Source of the DNA: Sordariomycetes sp. S80-01Y
Taxonomy: Eukaryota > Ascomycota > Sordariomycetes
Direction of reading: 5' to 3'
Assembly (NCBI GenBank): GCA_037042185.1
Contig: JAXQJY010000033.1
Span: forward strand, 1,364,001 to 1,428,000
DNA: 64,000 nt
Shown here: one piece after another, positions 21,196 to 30,966 of the stretch
Layout of the letters: the number at the start of each line of letters is the position of its first letter
Numbering within the stretch: the first letter of the stretch is position 1
Program-made: the position numbers and the translations under genes
Notes under the pieces: generated by a model
The model's database searches: none
What the model was told of the DNA's origin: nothing
The model's input: only the letters and a program-made list of their open reading frames with translations

Positions 21196-21567
21196 CGCCG
21201 TTGGGGCGGGTTGCTGTTGGGCTAAGACGGGTGAGATATGTCCAACATTCTGGCAAACCTAATGCTGAAGACAGCGGGCTGCAATCCCTCTGTTCGAGGA
21301 TAAGAAGCGGTTGTTGTCGGGTTTGAGGAGGGTCTGACGTCTGCGGGGAGTCGCGTTCCAGTACACCTACGGTACTTCGAGTCAAAGGAGGCCCCACCCC
21401 ATCAATGGGGCCCCTCATGCTCTCCGAGGCTACGGCTTTATTTTTCCACGCTTCATCTGGAACGGAGGGAACGCAAAGCTTGGTTGTACTCATTTTGATT
21501 ACCCTTCTTTTTTCGTTTTTTTTTTTTGTTTGGGAGTTTTTTTTTTCTTTTGCAGTCAATTTGAAGA
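21196..21567. other. Spacer between MCT1 and APM3
   Basis: About 370 bp holding the MCT1 promoter and the APM3 3' UTR, including a T-rich tract next to the APM3 stop. No gene is seen. Confidence 0.55.
21507..21551. repeat. T-rich tract
   Basis: A run of mostly T on the plus strand with homopolymers of up to about thirteen. It lies just past the APM3 stop, so it reads as A-rich 3' UTR in the minus-strand transcript. Confidence 0.7.
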
Positions 21568-23291
21568 CTAGCATCGTATCTCAACGCCGCCTTTGCTGAC
21601 TGTCAAGTATTTCACCCCTTTGTATGGCTTCACCCCCTCGCCAAGTCCTCTGCTCCTCCTCGTGTCCAGCATAATGCTCTCTACCTTCAGTCCACTAGCA
21701 AGCCATCCCTTCACTGAAAAGCTTACCGATGCTGAGCTCGGCATGAGAATCTTGTTCTGCGCAAGCTTCTTTGAGTCCTTCTCGTTGCCCTCGTCGGGAT
21801 TGTCCCTTTCGGATTTCTCCACTGGGTCGCTGTTGTACGGCTCATTGTATGAGAAGTCGGTGTTGAACCCAAATCCATTAGGGTCGCCTCTCTCCTCGTC
21901 ATCTCCTGATAGGGGTCCTACAACCGTACATCGTAGACCGAAACTCGACATCGGGCCAGATAACTCCTTTGCTGGGATGTGCCATTCGAGCACCTTCTCT
22001 CCGGGGTTGAAGCTCGCATCGCCTCTGCTAGGTCTGATATCCGAAAGGCTCCTCACATCCGCCGGCAGCGGTATTGTAACTGAAAGATCTTCGATCGAGG
22101 GGGAGGCTGGCGTCCCGGGATGTTGGACACCAAGACGCCCTGGGCCGCCTCCTCTTCCCATCTGGCTCGATGATCCGCTCGATGAGCCAGGGATGCTGTT
22201 TGCGGTCACTCGAACCTCAAACTCCGAACCTGAAGGGCCAAGTCCTGTCTTGACTTCCAGATTGACAGGAAGCTTCAGGTTGTTTGCGCTAACATTCCCA
22301 GTCTTTCCTCCGGTGAAGGGTAGCAAGTCCACTTCGTACCCAGCTAATATGAATCGTCCGTCGGGTGGAATGAAGCTGAGCTCGCCCGGTCTTTCCCTCC
22401 ATCTATTTAGCCTTACACAGGGATGGAATACAGGCAGTTCCATTATCCCTGCAATGTTGTGCTTCCCTGACGGGCTATTCAACGACAAGGTGATGTCTGG
22501 TACCCCGGAGACTTTTGAGGTGAAGGCAATACTGCCGTTTGCAAAGGCTGCCAGTGGTCGGCCTGAAGGTGCCAAGGTGACGGATAGCGTCTCGATGACA
22601 TCCGCGTACATCTCGTTCGAGGTATGTCGTACGTTCGCTCTTCTCCATGGCAGCGCCGGCGTGTTGGTGTTGCTTAGAGATGATAACGAGGGACTTGATG
22701 AATTCGGGTTCGACTTCGTTTGTCTTTTAATCGGTTAGCAAAGTCTTCCTCGCACGGATGAAGCACACACCCTGGCAGGTTGATGCTACCCAAGCCCCCC
22801 AGCAACTTGCTCGCCCATCCTTCAACCACCACAACTTCTCTCAAAGCATTGGGTTCAGTCGTACTGATGATGCCCGAGTCGCACATTTCGGTCAGAAGCT
22901 GTGCCACAACATCGTAGCTGTTCTCGATCTTGACCGCCAGCACAGGGGCGCCCAAGAAGTCCTCAAGAGCATCGATTATGCGGTGTAGGAACTCAAGCAC
23001 CGCGAGGGGCTCGATCTCGGTTGACGACGTAGCTAAATACAGAAGGTTCGCATGATGCAGACTGAAGACTAGAGTTGGAGGATTTGTACTGTCGAGGTAT
23101 ACTAGGTTCGGTCGCGGGGCGGGGTGCTCGAGGAATCGGGGCAGAAGATGAGACGCGGAGAGGGGCCGGCCAGAGTAGGTATGCGAAAGGATGGCATTGC
23201 TGGTCGCCGTCAGTTTAGAAATGCCAAATCACGAGTAGAAGGCTCACCGGTTGTCGTCGTATATGTGCACCGCCTCGATAATGCCGTTCAT
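21568..23291 (-). CDS. APM3: AP-3 adaptor complex subunit mu
   Basis: The medium chain of AP-3, which sorts cargo from Golgi to vacuole and binds YxxPhi signals. Three exons: 23291-23248, 23199-22771 and 22723-21568, with 48- and 47-nt introns, 542 aa. The joins give MNGIIEAVHIYDDNR then NAILSHTYSGRPL (longin domain), and INLPG then QTKSNPNSSSPSLSSL. Before the mu homology domain stands PWRRANVRHTSNEMYADVI, a typical mu linker. The homology domain runs from about residue 190 to the end and closes with GVKYLTVSKGGVEIRC. A Gly/Ser-rich insert (GSSSGSSSQMGRGGG) and an acidic insert near residue 470 are fungal embellishments. The gene diverges from the DMAC1-like gene across 219 bp. Confidence 0.93.
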
Positions 23292-23510
23292 GGTGACTGG
23301 CGACGCCCTGACCAAGGCGTTGTCAAATGGTGGTTCAGCAAGCATGCCACTTCGACGCGACGCCAGCTTCCCGATGCCGACGCCGATGACGAAATTCGAT
23401 GTCGGCACGGATGACTAAGCCCGTACAGCCAATTGTCCAGCAAACCAGCGCGTCTCTCAGCCTTTTGATATCGTGACGGATGCTACCAATTTGCGCCATC
23501 GACTTTCGAG
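23292..23510. promoter_or_regulatory. Compact divergent promoter of APM3 and the DMAC1-like gene
   Basis: Only 219 bp separate two opposite start codons, so both promoters share or closely pack their elements. No TATA box stands out. Confidence 0.55.
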
Positions 23511-23859
23511 ATGGCAGGGGATAAGGCTTTGAACTACCAGGCCTTGGAAAGCCCAGAGAAGTTCCAAGATGTACTGAAGAGGGACCGAGGTGATGATTGT
23601 CTCAGCTGCAAAGTCGTTGGTAAGTTTCGCCTTTCCATCGCCTAGCTCAGGCCGGTCACTCACATCATGGATGACAGGGACTGCCGTCTTCTTAGGCCTT
23701 GGAGGCTACAGCTATTTTTCCGGAATGTCACAGCTCGAACAACAAAAAGCGAAGATCCTTCAAAGCAACACCATGTTTGGCTTGCGGAGCCGGAGATTCG
23801 GCATCTCAGCTATCTCGCTAGCCTTCGTCGGAATGGGTGTTTGGCGAGCAACAAAGTAG
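23511..23859 (+). CDS. DMAC1/Dmo2-like mitochondrial membrane protein (DUF4536)
   Basis: A 96-aa two-exon gene, exons 23511-23619 and 23678-23859, with a 58-nt intron (GTAAGT donor, ACAG acceptor). The join restores DDCLSCKVVGTAVFLGLGGYS, the signature of the distal membrane-arm assembly component 1-like domain: paired cysteines (30 and 33) just before a Gly-rich transmembrane helix. A second hydrophobic segment follows near residues 76-92 (ISAISLAFVGMGVWRA). Human DMAC1 helps assemble complex I; yeast Dmo2, in the same family, is a small mitochondrial protein. The start ATG gives MAGDKALNYQALESPEKF, a soluble acidic lead. No presequence is obvious, as expected for a small membrane protein. 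The exact role in this fungus is unknown. Confidence 0.8.
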
Positions 23860-24371
23860 TTTCGGGCATTTACGATTCCCATTCGCGACTATCCATGGCT
23901 ACTATAGTGCTGGGTAGCAACCTGTGCAGATAATGCACGTGTAGTACTAAGGAGAAGCACTTGTAAGAGGTGGCCACAGGCCTAACGTGACAGAAGACCG
24001 ACTCAACAAGGAAAACCAGCATGGAGGGTGTAATGTTCGATAAAGATACCTGTGATATGAAGATTCAAAATCATCTTGCCGAAATTGAGTGCTCATGTCC
24101 GAAGTATGATATGTTGCTGTACTACTGTCAAAAAGACCCATTCCAACTCATTGATCTGAGCGACGCTGAACCTCACCTCCAAATTCTTCACCACTACCAG
24201 GTTCTCACTCACATCATCCGCCCCAAACACCACAACCAACGAATCTCGACACAAGGAAGCAATCTCGACATTGCGAAACTTTATTGTCCTTGGAGAATTG
24301 TCTCAAAAAATCTTTTTGCATACTCTTCACGCCGGAGGAGCTCCCAGAGCCGACGGCTCAAAGCCAACACC
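23860..24371. other. Spacer and probable leader of RRP4
   Basis: About 510 bp. From an ATG at 24021 the frame is open for 117 codons and continues in frame into RRP4, but this part has no family resemblance and looks like leader sequence. No other feature is seen. Confidence 0.5.
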
Positions 24372-25472
24372 ATGCCCATCACAATCCTCAGTCCACAACC
24401 AGCGGCCCAGCGGCCACTTGCCGCTGCTCGCTTAGTGCCAGACTCCGACTCCGACTCCGACGGTGGCGCAGATATTAAGGGTGACATTTCAATGGGCGGG
24501 ACAAGGGGAGAGCAGGTCGATGACGATGGTCTCATTGATGAGATCCTCACACCAGGCACACTCATCACCGACAACCCACAATGGATGCGGTAAGTTCTCT
24601 ATGTCAAATCTCCCGCTTATTCATCGAGGCTGATCAGTCGAAGCGGTCACGGCACCTACGTACCGACGGAGACCCAAGCCATCACCTCTTCCCTAGCCGG
24701 CACGCTCACCAAGACCAACAAGCTTCTCTCTGTCCGTCCGCTGCGGGCACGTTATACCCCCGAAATCGGCGACCTTGTCGTCGGGCGTATCGTTGAAGTC
24801 CAGGCCAAGCGTTGGCGCGTCGATGTCGCCGCGTCCAACCTCGCCATCCTTCAGATTTCGGCCATTAACCTGCCCGGCGGTATTCTGCGCAAGCGTACCG
24901 AGACGGATGAGTTGCAGATCCGAAGCTTCTTCGCCGAGGGCGATTTGGTGGTGGCGGAGGTGCAGCAGCTTTTTGGCGATGGGGCGGCGAGCCTGCACAC
25001 GAGAAGCTTGAAGTACGGCAAGCTGAGGAACGGAGTTTTCGTGGGCGTCAGCGGAACGGGTGGTGGTGGTGGTGTGGTCAGGTCGAAGAGGCAGCTGTGG
25101 ACGTTGGAGACGGCAAATGCTGGTGGCAAGGTCGACGTGTTGCTTGGTGTTAATGGCTACATCTGGATCAGCAAGCACATCGAAAGCGAAGTCACGACGG
25201 AGGCAACAGGCATCAATCGCATGGAGGAGAGTGTCAGCGCCATGGTCTACTCTAGTCAGAACGACACCATCGAGGTCGCAACTATGAGGGAAATTGCGCG
25301 CTTGAGGAGTGTGATTCTGGCCCTTGTTGAGCATGGACTACGTATCGATGAGGACATGGTCACGAGAGGCTACCACGAGGCTGTGGATATTGGCAGGGAG
25401 TCAATGGAGGATGATTTGTACCTTGGTGGCGAAAAGGGGCAGAGGTTAGCGAGCATACTGGCTCCTCATTAA
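24372..25472 (+). CDS. RRP4: Exosome complex cap subunit Rrp4
   Basis: An RNA-binding cap subunit of the RNA exosome, the 3'-5' degradation and processing machine. Two exons: 24372-24589 and 24638-25472, with a 48-nt intron (GTAAGT donor, ATCAG acceptor), 350 aa. The join reads [10 protein letters not shown] then RSGHGTYVP, the typical lead into the N-terminal domain. The S1 domain lies at about 115-195 ([25 protein letters not shown]) and the KH domain at about 220-300 ([13 protein letters not shown]). A GACTCC repeat encodes SDSDSDSD near residues 25-32. The chosen ATG gives [10 protein letters not shown], which fits the short family N-terminus; an in-frame ATG 117 codons upstream is less likely. 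The model is firm. Confidence 0.94.
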
Positions 25473-25729
25473 TAAGATTTATGCAATGTTTTAAAGCTAC
25501 GCAGTTGCCATCTTACGAAGGGAACTCCCATCATCTGCGGAGCAGCTTGTCATCCTAATGTCATAAACGACTTCCCTTATTATCTCGGTCCCAGTGTAGT
25601 GACTACAAACGAAACTTGCTAACGTGGTTCCTTCATAACTGTCCCCTGATATGATACAAACCCTTGCGTAATCGACATCGAATCTCCAGGATCATCAGGC
25701 ATGATCATTAGTTGAACCGTTTTGCTGTT
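25473..25729. other. Tail-to-tail 3' region between RRP4 and the aldehyde dehydrogenase gene
   Basis: Convergent stop codons with about 257 bp between them. Only 3' UTR sequence is expected. Confidence 0.55.
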
Positions 25730-27415
25730 TCACAGACCTAGCGACTTTCGCTTCAGCTGGAACGCATACGCCAACGCAAGAAGGATCCCCCACCTTAAAG
25801 CAGCACCCTTACCGCTGCCGCCCAAGCCCAAAACGAGCGCGAGCCAGTAGCCCAAACCCTTGTTGACATTACCCTGGCGGTCAAAGCTGACGCTCTTCTT
25901 GTTCATGCTCTGGAAGGTCTTGAGGTCGCTGGCCTGGTAGGGCATGTAGCGCACTCGCAGCAGCTTGTCGATCCAGTTGGGCACGCGGGCGACAGTGCGG
26001 GCGTGCGAAAAGGCTTTGAGGGAGTAGAAGCCATGGTAGGTGCCGTTGCCCGATTCGCCGACGCCACCGAAGGGCGCGCAGTGGATGGAGGCGTGGGTGA
26101 AGGCGTCATTGACGGTGGCGCCGCCTGAGGTGACGGTGTTGGTGACTAGATGTTGTGTCAGTCAAGTCGGCTCAGAAGTACAAGGGAAACGCCAATCAAG
26201 AAGAGGGTACTGTGCGGGAACAGCTGTTTACTTACTCTTCTTAGTCTCCTCATCGCTTCCAAAGGCAAAGAGAGCCAGAGGCGTGGGGTCCACCTCGTTG
26301 GCAAAATCAAGGGCAGCGTCCAGGTTGTCATAGGGCACAATAGACCAAATGGGACCGAAACTCTCTTCCTGAATCATGCTGTCCGCGATATCGTCCACGA
26401 GAACCACAGTGGGCTCGATGAACAGATCGGTCTCGTCAAAGGACCCGCCCATGACAATCTTACCCTTGGAGCTGTCGAGCATCTTCCTGATCCTTTCGAA
26501 ATTGGACTTGTTGACGATGCGGCAGTAGTCCGGGCTCTCCTTGGCTCCCTTGGGCATGAAGGTGCGATACTGGTTGTTGAGCTCGCCAATGAACTGAGAC
26601 AGCACAGACTTCTCAACAAAGGCGTAGTTGTGGGAGAGGCAGACCTGGCCAGCATTGGTCGTCTTGCCCCATAGAAGACGCCTGGCGGCCAGCTTCACGT
26701 TGGCGTTCTTTGTGATGAAGGCCGGATTTTGGCCGCCTAGCTCCAGGAGAGTAGGAGTCAGCGTCTCGGCGGCCTTCTTGGCAATAATCTTGCCAACGTT
26801 CTTGCCACCGGTGAAGGCGATCTTGTTCCACTTCAAATCCAACACAGCCTGAGACACAGGAAGCGCACCGTTGACGACGGTGTAGCAATCCGGGTCCATG
26901 TATGCAACGACCTTCTCGATGACCATGGCAGAGAAAGCGGACAGCTCGGAGGGCTTCACCATAACGGTGTTGCCAGCAGCCACGGCGCCCAGGAAGGGCA
27001 GCAAGGTCAGCTGGAAGGGATAGTTGAAAGCGCCAATGACCAGGACAGTGCCCAATGGCTCGTAGTGAACGCGGTGCTTCATGGCCCAGAAGGCGGCCGG
27101 AACACCCACGACAGTCTCGTCCTGCACCCACTTCTCCAAGCCATTGATGAGATCCAACGCCTCGCCTTTGCACCACGCAACCTCGCTCATGACAGCCTCA
27201 TGGTGACATTTGCGGAGATCCTTGTAGACAGCAGCCAGGATGAGCGGCTCGAGGTCGTTGACGGCCCAGTAGAACTTGCGCAGCTGCTGCAGGCGAAACT
27301 GGACATCCTTGGTCTTGCCGGAGCGGTAAGTGGCACGCAGACGGTCGTACTTTGATTGGATATCCTCAAAGGGTGTGGCCGCGAAGACGGGGAGGTTCAC
27401 ATCTTTGGAGGCCAT
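25730..27415 (-). CDS. Fatty aldehyde dehydrogenase, Hfd1-like
   Basis: An NAD(P)-dependent aldehyde dehydrogenase of the class 3 fatty aldehyde type (ALDH3/Hfd1). Two exons: 27415-26236 and 26145-25730, with a 90-nt intron (GTAAGT donor, CTGAC branch, CTAG acceptor), 531 aa. The catalytic cysteine is Cys259 (NAGQVCLS) and the general base Glu225 (LELGGQNP), 34 residues apart as in other ALDHs. The cofactor-site stretch FTGGKNVGK precedes them, and NYPFQLTLLPFLGAVAAGN is the family block. Splicing joins ALFAFGSDEETKK to ITNTVTSGGATVND. The C-terminus adds a hydrophobic tail (GYWLALVLGLGG and WGILLALAYAF), pointing to a membrane anchor as in microsomal or mitochondrial fatty aldehyde dehydrogenases. 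Confidence 0.92.
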
Positions 27416-28395
27416 GGTGGCAAAGCTGAGGGTAAAGGACCTTGATGAGATGCGTTGATGTCGTCGTTTGAGCTTAGTGAGGGATCGACGATGAACAGCT
27501 CGGGTGGTGATGCGCGTGGATATAAAGAAGTCTCTGTCGAGCGTTAAGAGACCCTGTCCTTGTAAGGAGTCAATGTCGTTGAAAGGTGAGGGTGCCGCTG
27601 GAATAACGCCGCCTAGTCGCGCTTTGCACTCCCACGAATTCTAGTCACTTGCAGGTTGCTGAGCTCTTGTAAGCCGCAGACAGTTCCGCGATCCGTCACA
27701 CTGATGATACGATTGCACGTGAGGAGGGGGGGAGATGAAGGATGACAGTCGTGAAAGATGAGGACGAACGCGAAAATTAGTAGATCCAAGCCGGGCTTCG
27801 CGACAAGCTCTCCCCGCAATGTGCCAACGCGGTGCGCTGGAGCTTCGTCTTCCTGCGACCCTGCCTCGGCTCATGTGCTGCAGACTTCGGGCGAGGGTTG
27901 CATCATGGACGCCAAAACCGCCGCCACTGGGGACAGCGAGCCACTAGCATCGGGGGCCGAGGCTTGCGTCCCGGGGAGCCTGGAGGCTTGTGGTGGGCAG
28001 TTTTGACCACTTACGGTGCCAGCGAGCCGGTCTCCTGCGAGTTCCTTTCCCCGAATGGTAGGATTCGCGCCGAGAGGAACGGAGCCGGCATGAACTACTG
28101 CCCGAAGCCTGCGGAGTCGCGACAATTACTACATGGTTACTCCAGGATTCTTTACGGCCGCTGGCAGTGTCGCTCGTGGATTTGAATGAAGCCCGCGCGT
28201 TTTGGCAACGTAAGGCGGAAGGCAGAAATTGGTCACGAATGCTTGAATCCCGCTTGACGTCCTGTCTAAAAATGTACAACATGTGCCTCATCTGAGAGCT
28301 CCCACCCGATACTTAGTACATACTGGTTACATATACATCCCTGTCTCGACAGCTGGATACGTGTATCTCACCGAGATCGAAGTCTCGCCCGAGTC
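27416..28395. other. Spacer between the aldehyde dehydrogenase and mS35 genes
   Basis: About 980 bp holding the aldehyde dehydrogenase promoter and the mS35 3' UTR, both minus-strand genes. Short frames have no recognisable product. Confidence 0.55.
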
Positions 28396-29704
28396 TCATC
28401 TCTTCCTGCTCACTTTGGCGTTTGACCTCGCCGGCACCTTCACTGCCTGCCCAGCCAAAGCGTCTGTCTGCGTCCTCGCCGCTTCCTGCTGAGCTACTCT
28501 AACCAAGTGGTTCTCAATAGCGACATTGCCGTCCACCACTTGGTTGTTGTCCCTTCTCTTCATCTCGGCAATCCTCATCTGTTGGCGCTCCTGAGTCAGC
28601 TTCTGCTGACGTTCCGGAGTCATCAGCCACTCCTTGGGGAAACGCGGCCTTTGCTGCGTCTTGTGATGCCTCGTGTCAAGTGGCACATCCTCAAAAGTAT
28701 CCTTGGGGTCCTTCGCCTCAGCAACGAGTTTGTCGACCAGCTCCGCTAGGTATCGCTTGTTTTGGGCGGGTGAGTCGTAGCTTTCACAGCTCATCTTAAC
28801 AAGTTCAAGCTCGGGGTTGTAGCGGGTGCCGCAGAGTTTTTTCAGCTTGTTAGCTTGGACTTTGGTCAAGCCAAGATCATCCGGTGCGAACTGGACGACA
28901 ACCTTCTTCTCGGCGGGATGTGTGTCTCCGAAGTATGTCGTGTATCGCCAGCGTAGAGGCATCTTCTCGGTCGGAGGTTCAAATGGCTTCGCAAGTTCTG
29001 TCTCTACGTTAGTCCTGGAATGCAGACCTCCCCGAAAGCGTATGCAACGTACTGGACAGCAATGGAAGCTCCCAAATAGCCAACCGCTGATAGTGCCTCA
29101 TCTCCTGAACCTCGTGCAACTTAGCATGAGCCATCTCCGTCATGTCATCCTCCTCAAACTCATCAAAATCTTGACTATCTTGATCGGGGTCGGTCTCGTC
29201 GAAGAAGAATGACTTGGGGTCCTGTCTCGGCTCGATGATCTCGTCCGCCTCCTTGGCGAACTGACGCTTGTGCGCTGGGGGGAATTTGGTAGCATTGACC
29301 TTGTCTACCCATGCGTCAAGGCTGCGCATGTTCTTCTTCTTGAGTAGATTGTCCATCGCTGACTCTGCAGTCATAAACATGCCGTCGCTGTCGAGCCGCA
29401 TTGTAGCCATCGGGCTGGACTCGGCATATTCTGTCGTAGTATCCGCAGGTTTACCGCCAGTGGTTTCCGCGGCTTGCTGCTTGGAGTCAGCTCCTGCAGG
29501 CTGCTTTTTGTCTGCTGCCGGCTGCGATTCGGTTTTCGGTGGCTCGTCAACCCGTCTGGCATTCGTGGTGCTGAAGGCTCTCCTCGATACAGGGGTCGAT
29601 CTCGATAAGAGCTGTATCCGCAAAGGCGTAGATTGTGGGCGAGGATGGTGGCGGCATACCGAGACGCCCAAGCGCACGGCGCTCGTTGCCGATGCTGACG
29701 CCAT
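28396..29704 (-). CDS. RSM24: Mitochondrial small ribosomal subunit protein mS35 (Rsm24)
   Basis: A protein of the mitochondrial small ribosomal subunit. Two exons: 29704-29053 and 28997-28396, with a 55-nt intron (GTACGT donor, ACTAAC branch, GACAG acceptor), 417 aa. Splicing joins IWELPLLS to KLAKPFEPPTEK, then MPLRWRYTTYFGDTHPAEKK, the conserved mS35 core. The domain continues with KVVVQFAPDDLGL and KKLCGTRYNPELELVKMSCE. The N-terminus is rich in Arg, Ser and Ala with few acids up to about residue 50, including SRRAFSTTNARR, which looks like a presequence with a cleavage site. A Gln/Lys/Ala-rich linker and a strongly acidic stretch (about 165-190) follow. It diverges from ALG13 across 306 bp. 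Confidence 0.92.
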
Positions 29705-30010
29705 GCTTAATAGCTCGGAGTTGCGACGCTCTAGACTATGTTGTTTGCAATGTCCAAACGCGTGAGGGATCTCGAAAATTTGGCCGCGGTGGTTGGACTG
29801 CAGGCCGTGGTACCCACAATTCTGCTGTTGCCGGTATTTCTCCGTCTCAGGTCCAATGCACTGACGCAGTGGTTGTCACGGCCCGCTCACCGAGCTCGGT
29901 GTAGCTTAACCCCCGGGTCCACCAGTCCTCGTGAACCTTAATCCTTTCGTCATGTCCTCGGCGGCCACGAGTTTTCAAATTCATTTCTTCGGGAAGTGAG
30001 CCCATAATAG
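29705..30010. promoter_or_regulatory. Shared promoter of mS35 and ALG13
   Basis: Just over 300 bp between opposite start codons. It must contain both promoters; no TATA box or repeat stands out. Confidence 0.6.
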
Positions 30011-30733
30011 ATGGCTGACATGGATCGAAACTGTCTTGTCACCGTAGGGGCCACCGTTGGCTTCGCAGAGCTCACCAAAGCAGCTCTTGATCCTCTGTTC
30101 TGGGAGTCCCTCCAGTCTAGCGGCTTCTCATCCCTCCGCATTCAATGTGGTCCGGATATTGATTGGGCAAGTTCGCTGCTCGCACGTCAGAAAGATGAGG
30201 TTCCTTCGGGCCTACAGATCGACGTCTTTGATACCAGCAGCAACCTCATGAGAGAAGAGATGACCCTCTGCAAAGCAGTAGAAGGGGAGCGCGCCTTGGG
30301 GGTCGTCATTTCGCATGCAGGTAGGCCTAATTGATAGCTTTATTAAGGTTGAACTCACCAACTTCAGGGACTGGCACTATTCTTGACGCCTGGAAGCTCG
30401 GTCTGCCCCTGGTTGTGGTCCCGAACAACCAGCTCCTGAATGATCATCAGACCGAGCTGGCTAAGCACCTATCGAAGGAGGGTTACGCCATATGGAGCAC
30501 TACCAAGTATGATCTTCAGCCCTGTAGTTCTCCTTGCCTTGCTCATCTCGTATCCCAGGCGCGAACATCTCCAGGCAGCCATAAATAAGGTTGAGTTACT
30601 AAGGGAGGAGAACAACACACGCTGGCCGCCGCATAGCCTCGACAAGCCTGAAGAGGACCAGCCTATTAGTTTGTGGGATATACATCCCGCCGAATTGAAG
30701 AGGGAAGAGGTGGCCACAATGACGCACGACTAG
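30011..30733 (+). CDS. ALG13: UDP-GlcNAc transferase catalytic subunit Alg13
   Basis: With membrane partner Alg14 it adds the second GlcNAc to dolichol-PP-GlcNAc on the cytosolic face of the ER. Three exons: 30011-30320, 30368-30506 and 30559-30733, with 47- and 52-nt introns, 207 aa. The N-terminal glycine loop is VTVGATVGFAEL. The UDP-GlcNAc site is rebuilt by the first splice: VVISHAG joined to GTGTILDAWKLGLPLVVVPN, then LLNDHQTELAKHL. The second splice gives IWSTTK joined to REHLQAAINKVELLREEN, the C-terminal helix that holds Alg14. Length and domain order fit fungal Alg13. It is convergent with AIP1. Confidence 0.94.
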
Positions 30734-30966
30734 TCACTCGGCTTCTTTGCGCTTTCTCTAAGGTCTTTCACATACGGATAAAGCCAGACTCACGGTCTAG
30801 CTGGGATGTCAGTTGTTGCGATGGGAAGGACATGCTATGACTTTGCTTGCTAATATGTTTGTAAAGATACCCGGGAGTTGAGGCTACGTCTCCAGATTCT
30901 TCATCTGCTTAGTTCAGACAGCCTAACCCTGTCTTCGGCCGTGACAGGCCTTGCTCACACCGTTTA
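30734..30966. other. Tail-to-tail 3' region between ALG13 and AIP1
   Basis: Convergent stop codons separated by 233 bp; presumed 3' UTRs only. Confidence 0.55.

Noticed and set aside
21593-22738. 381-codon plus-strand frame opposite APM3
   Set aside because: Shadow of the conserved AP-3 mu gene; no family resemblance of its own.
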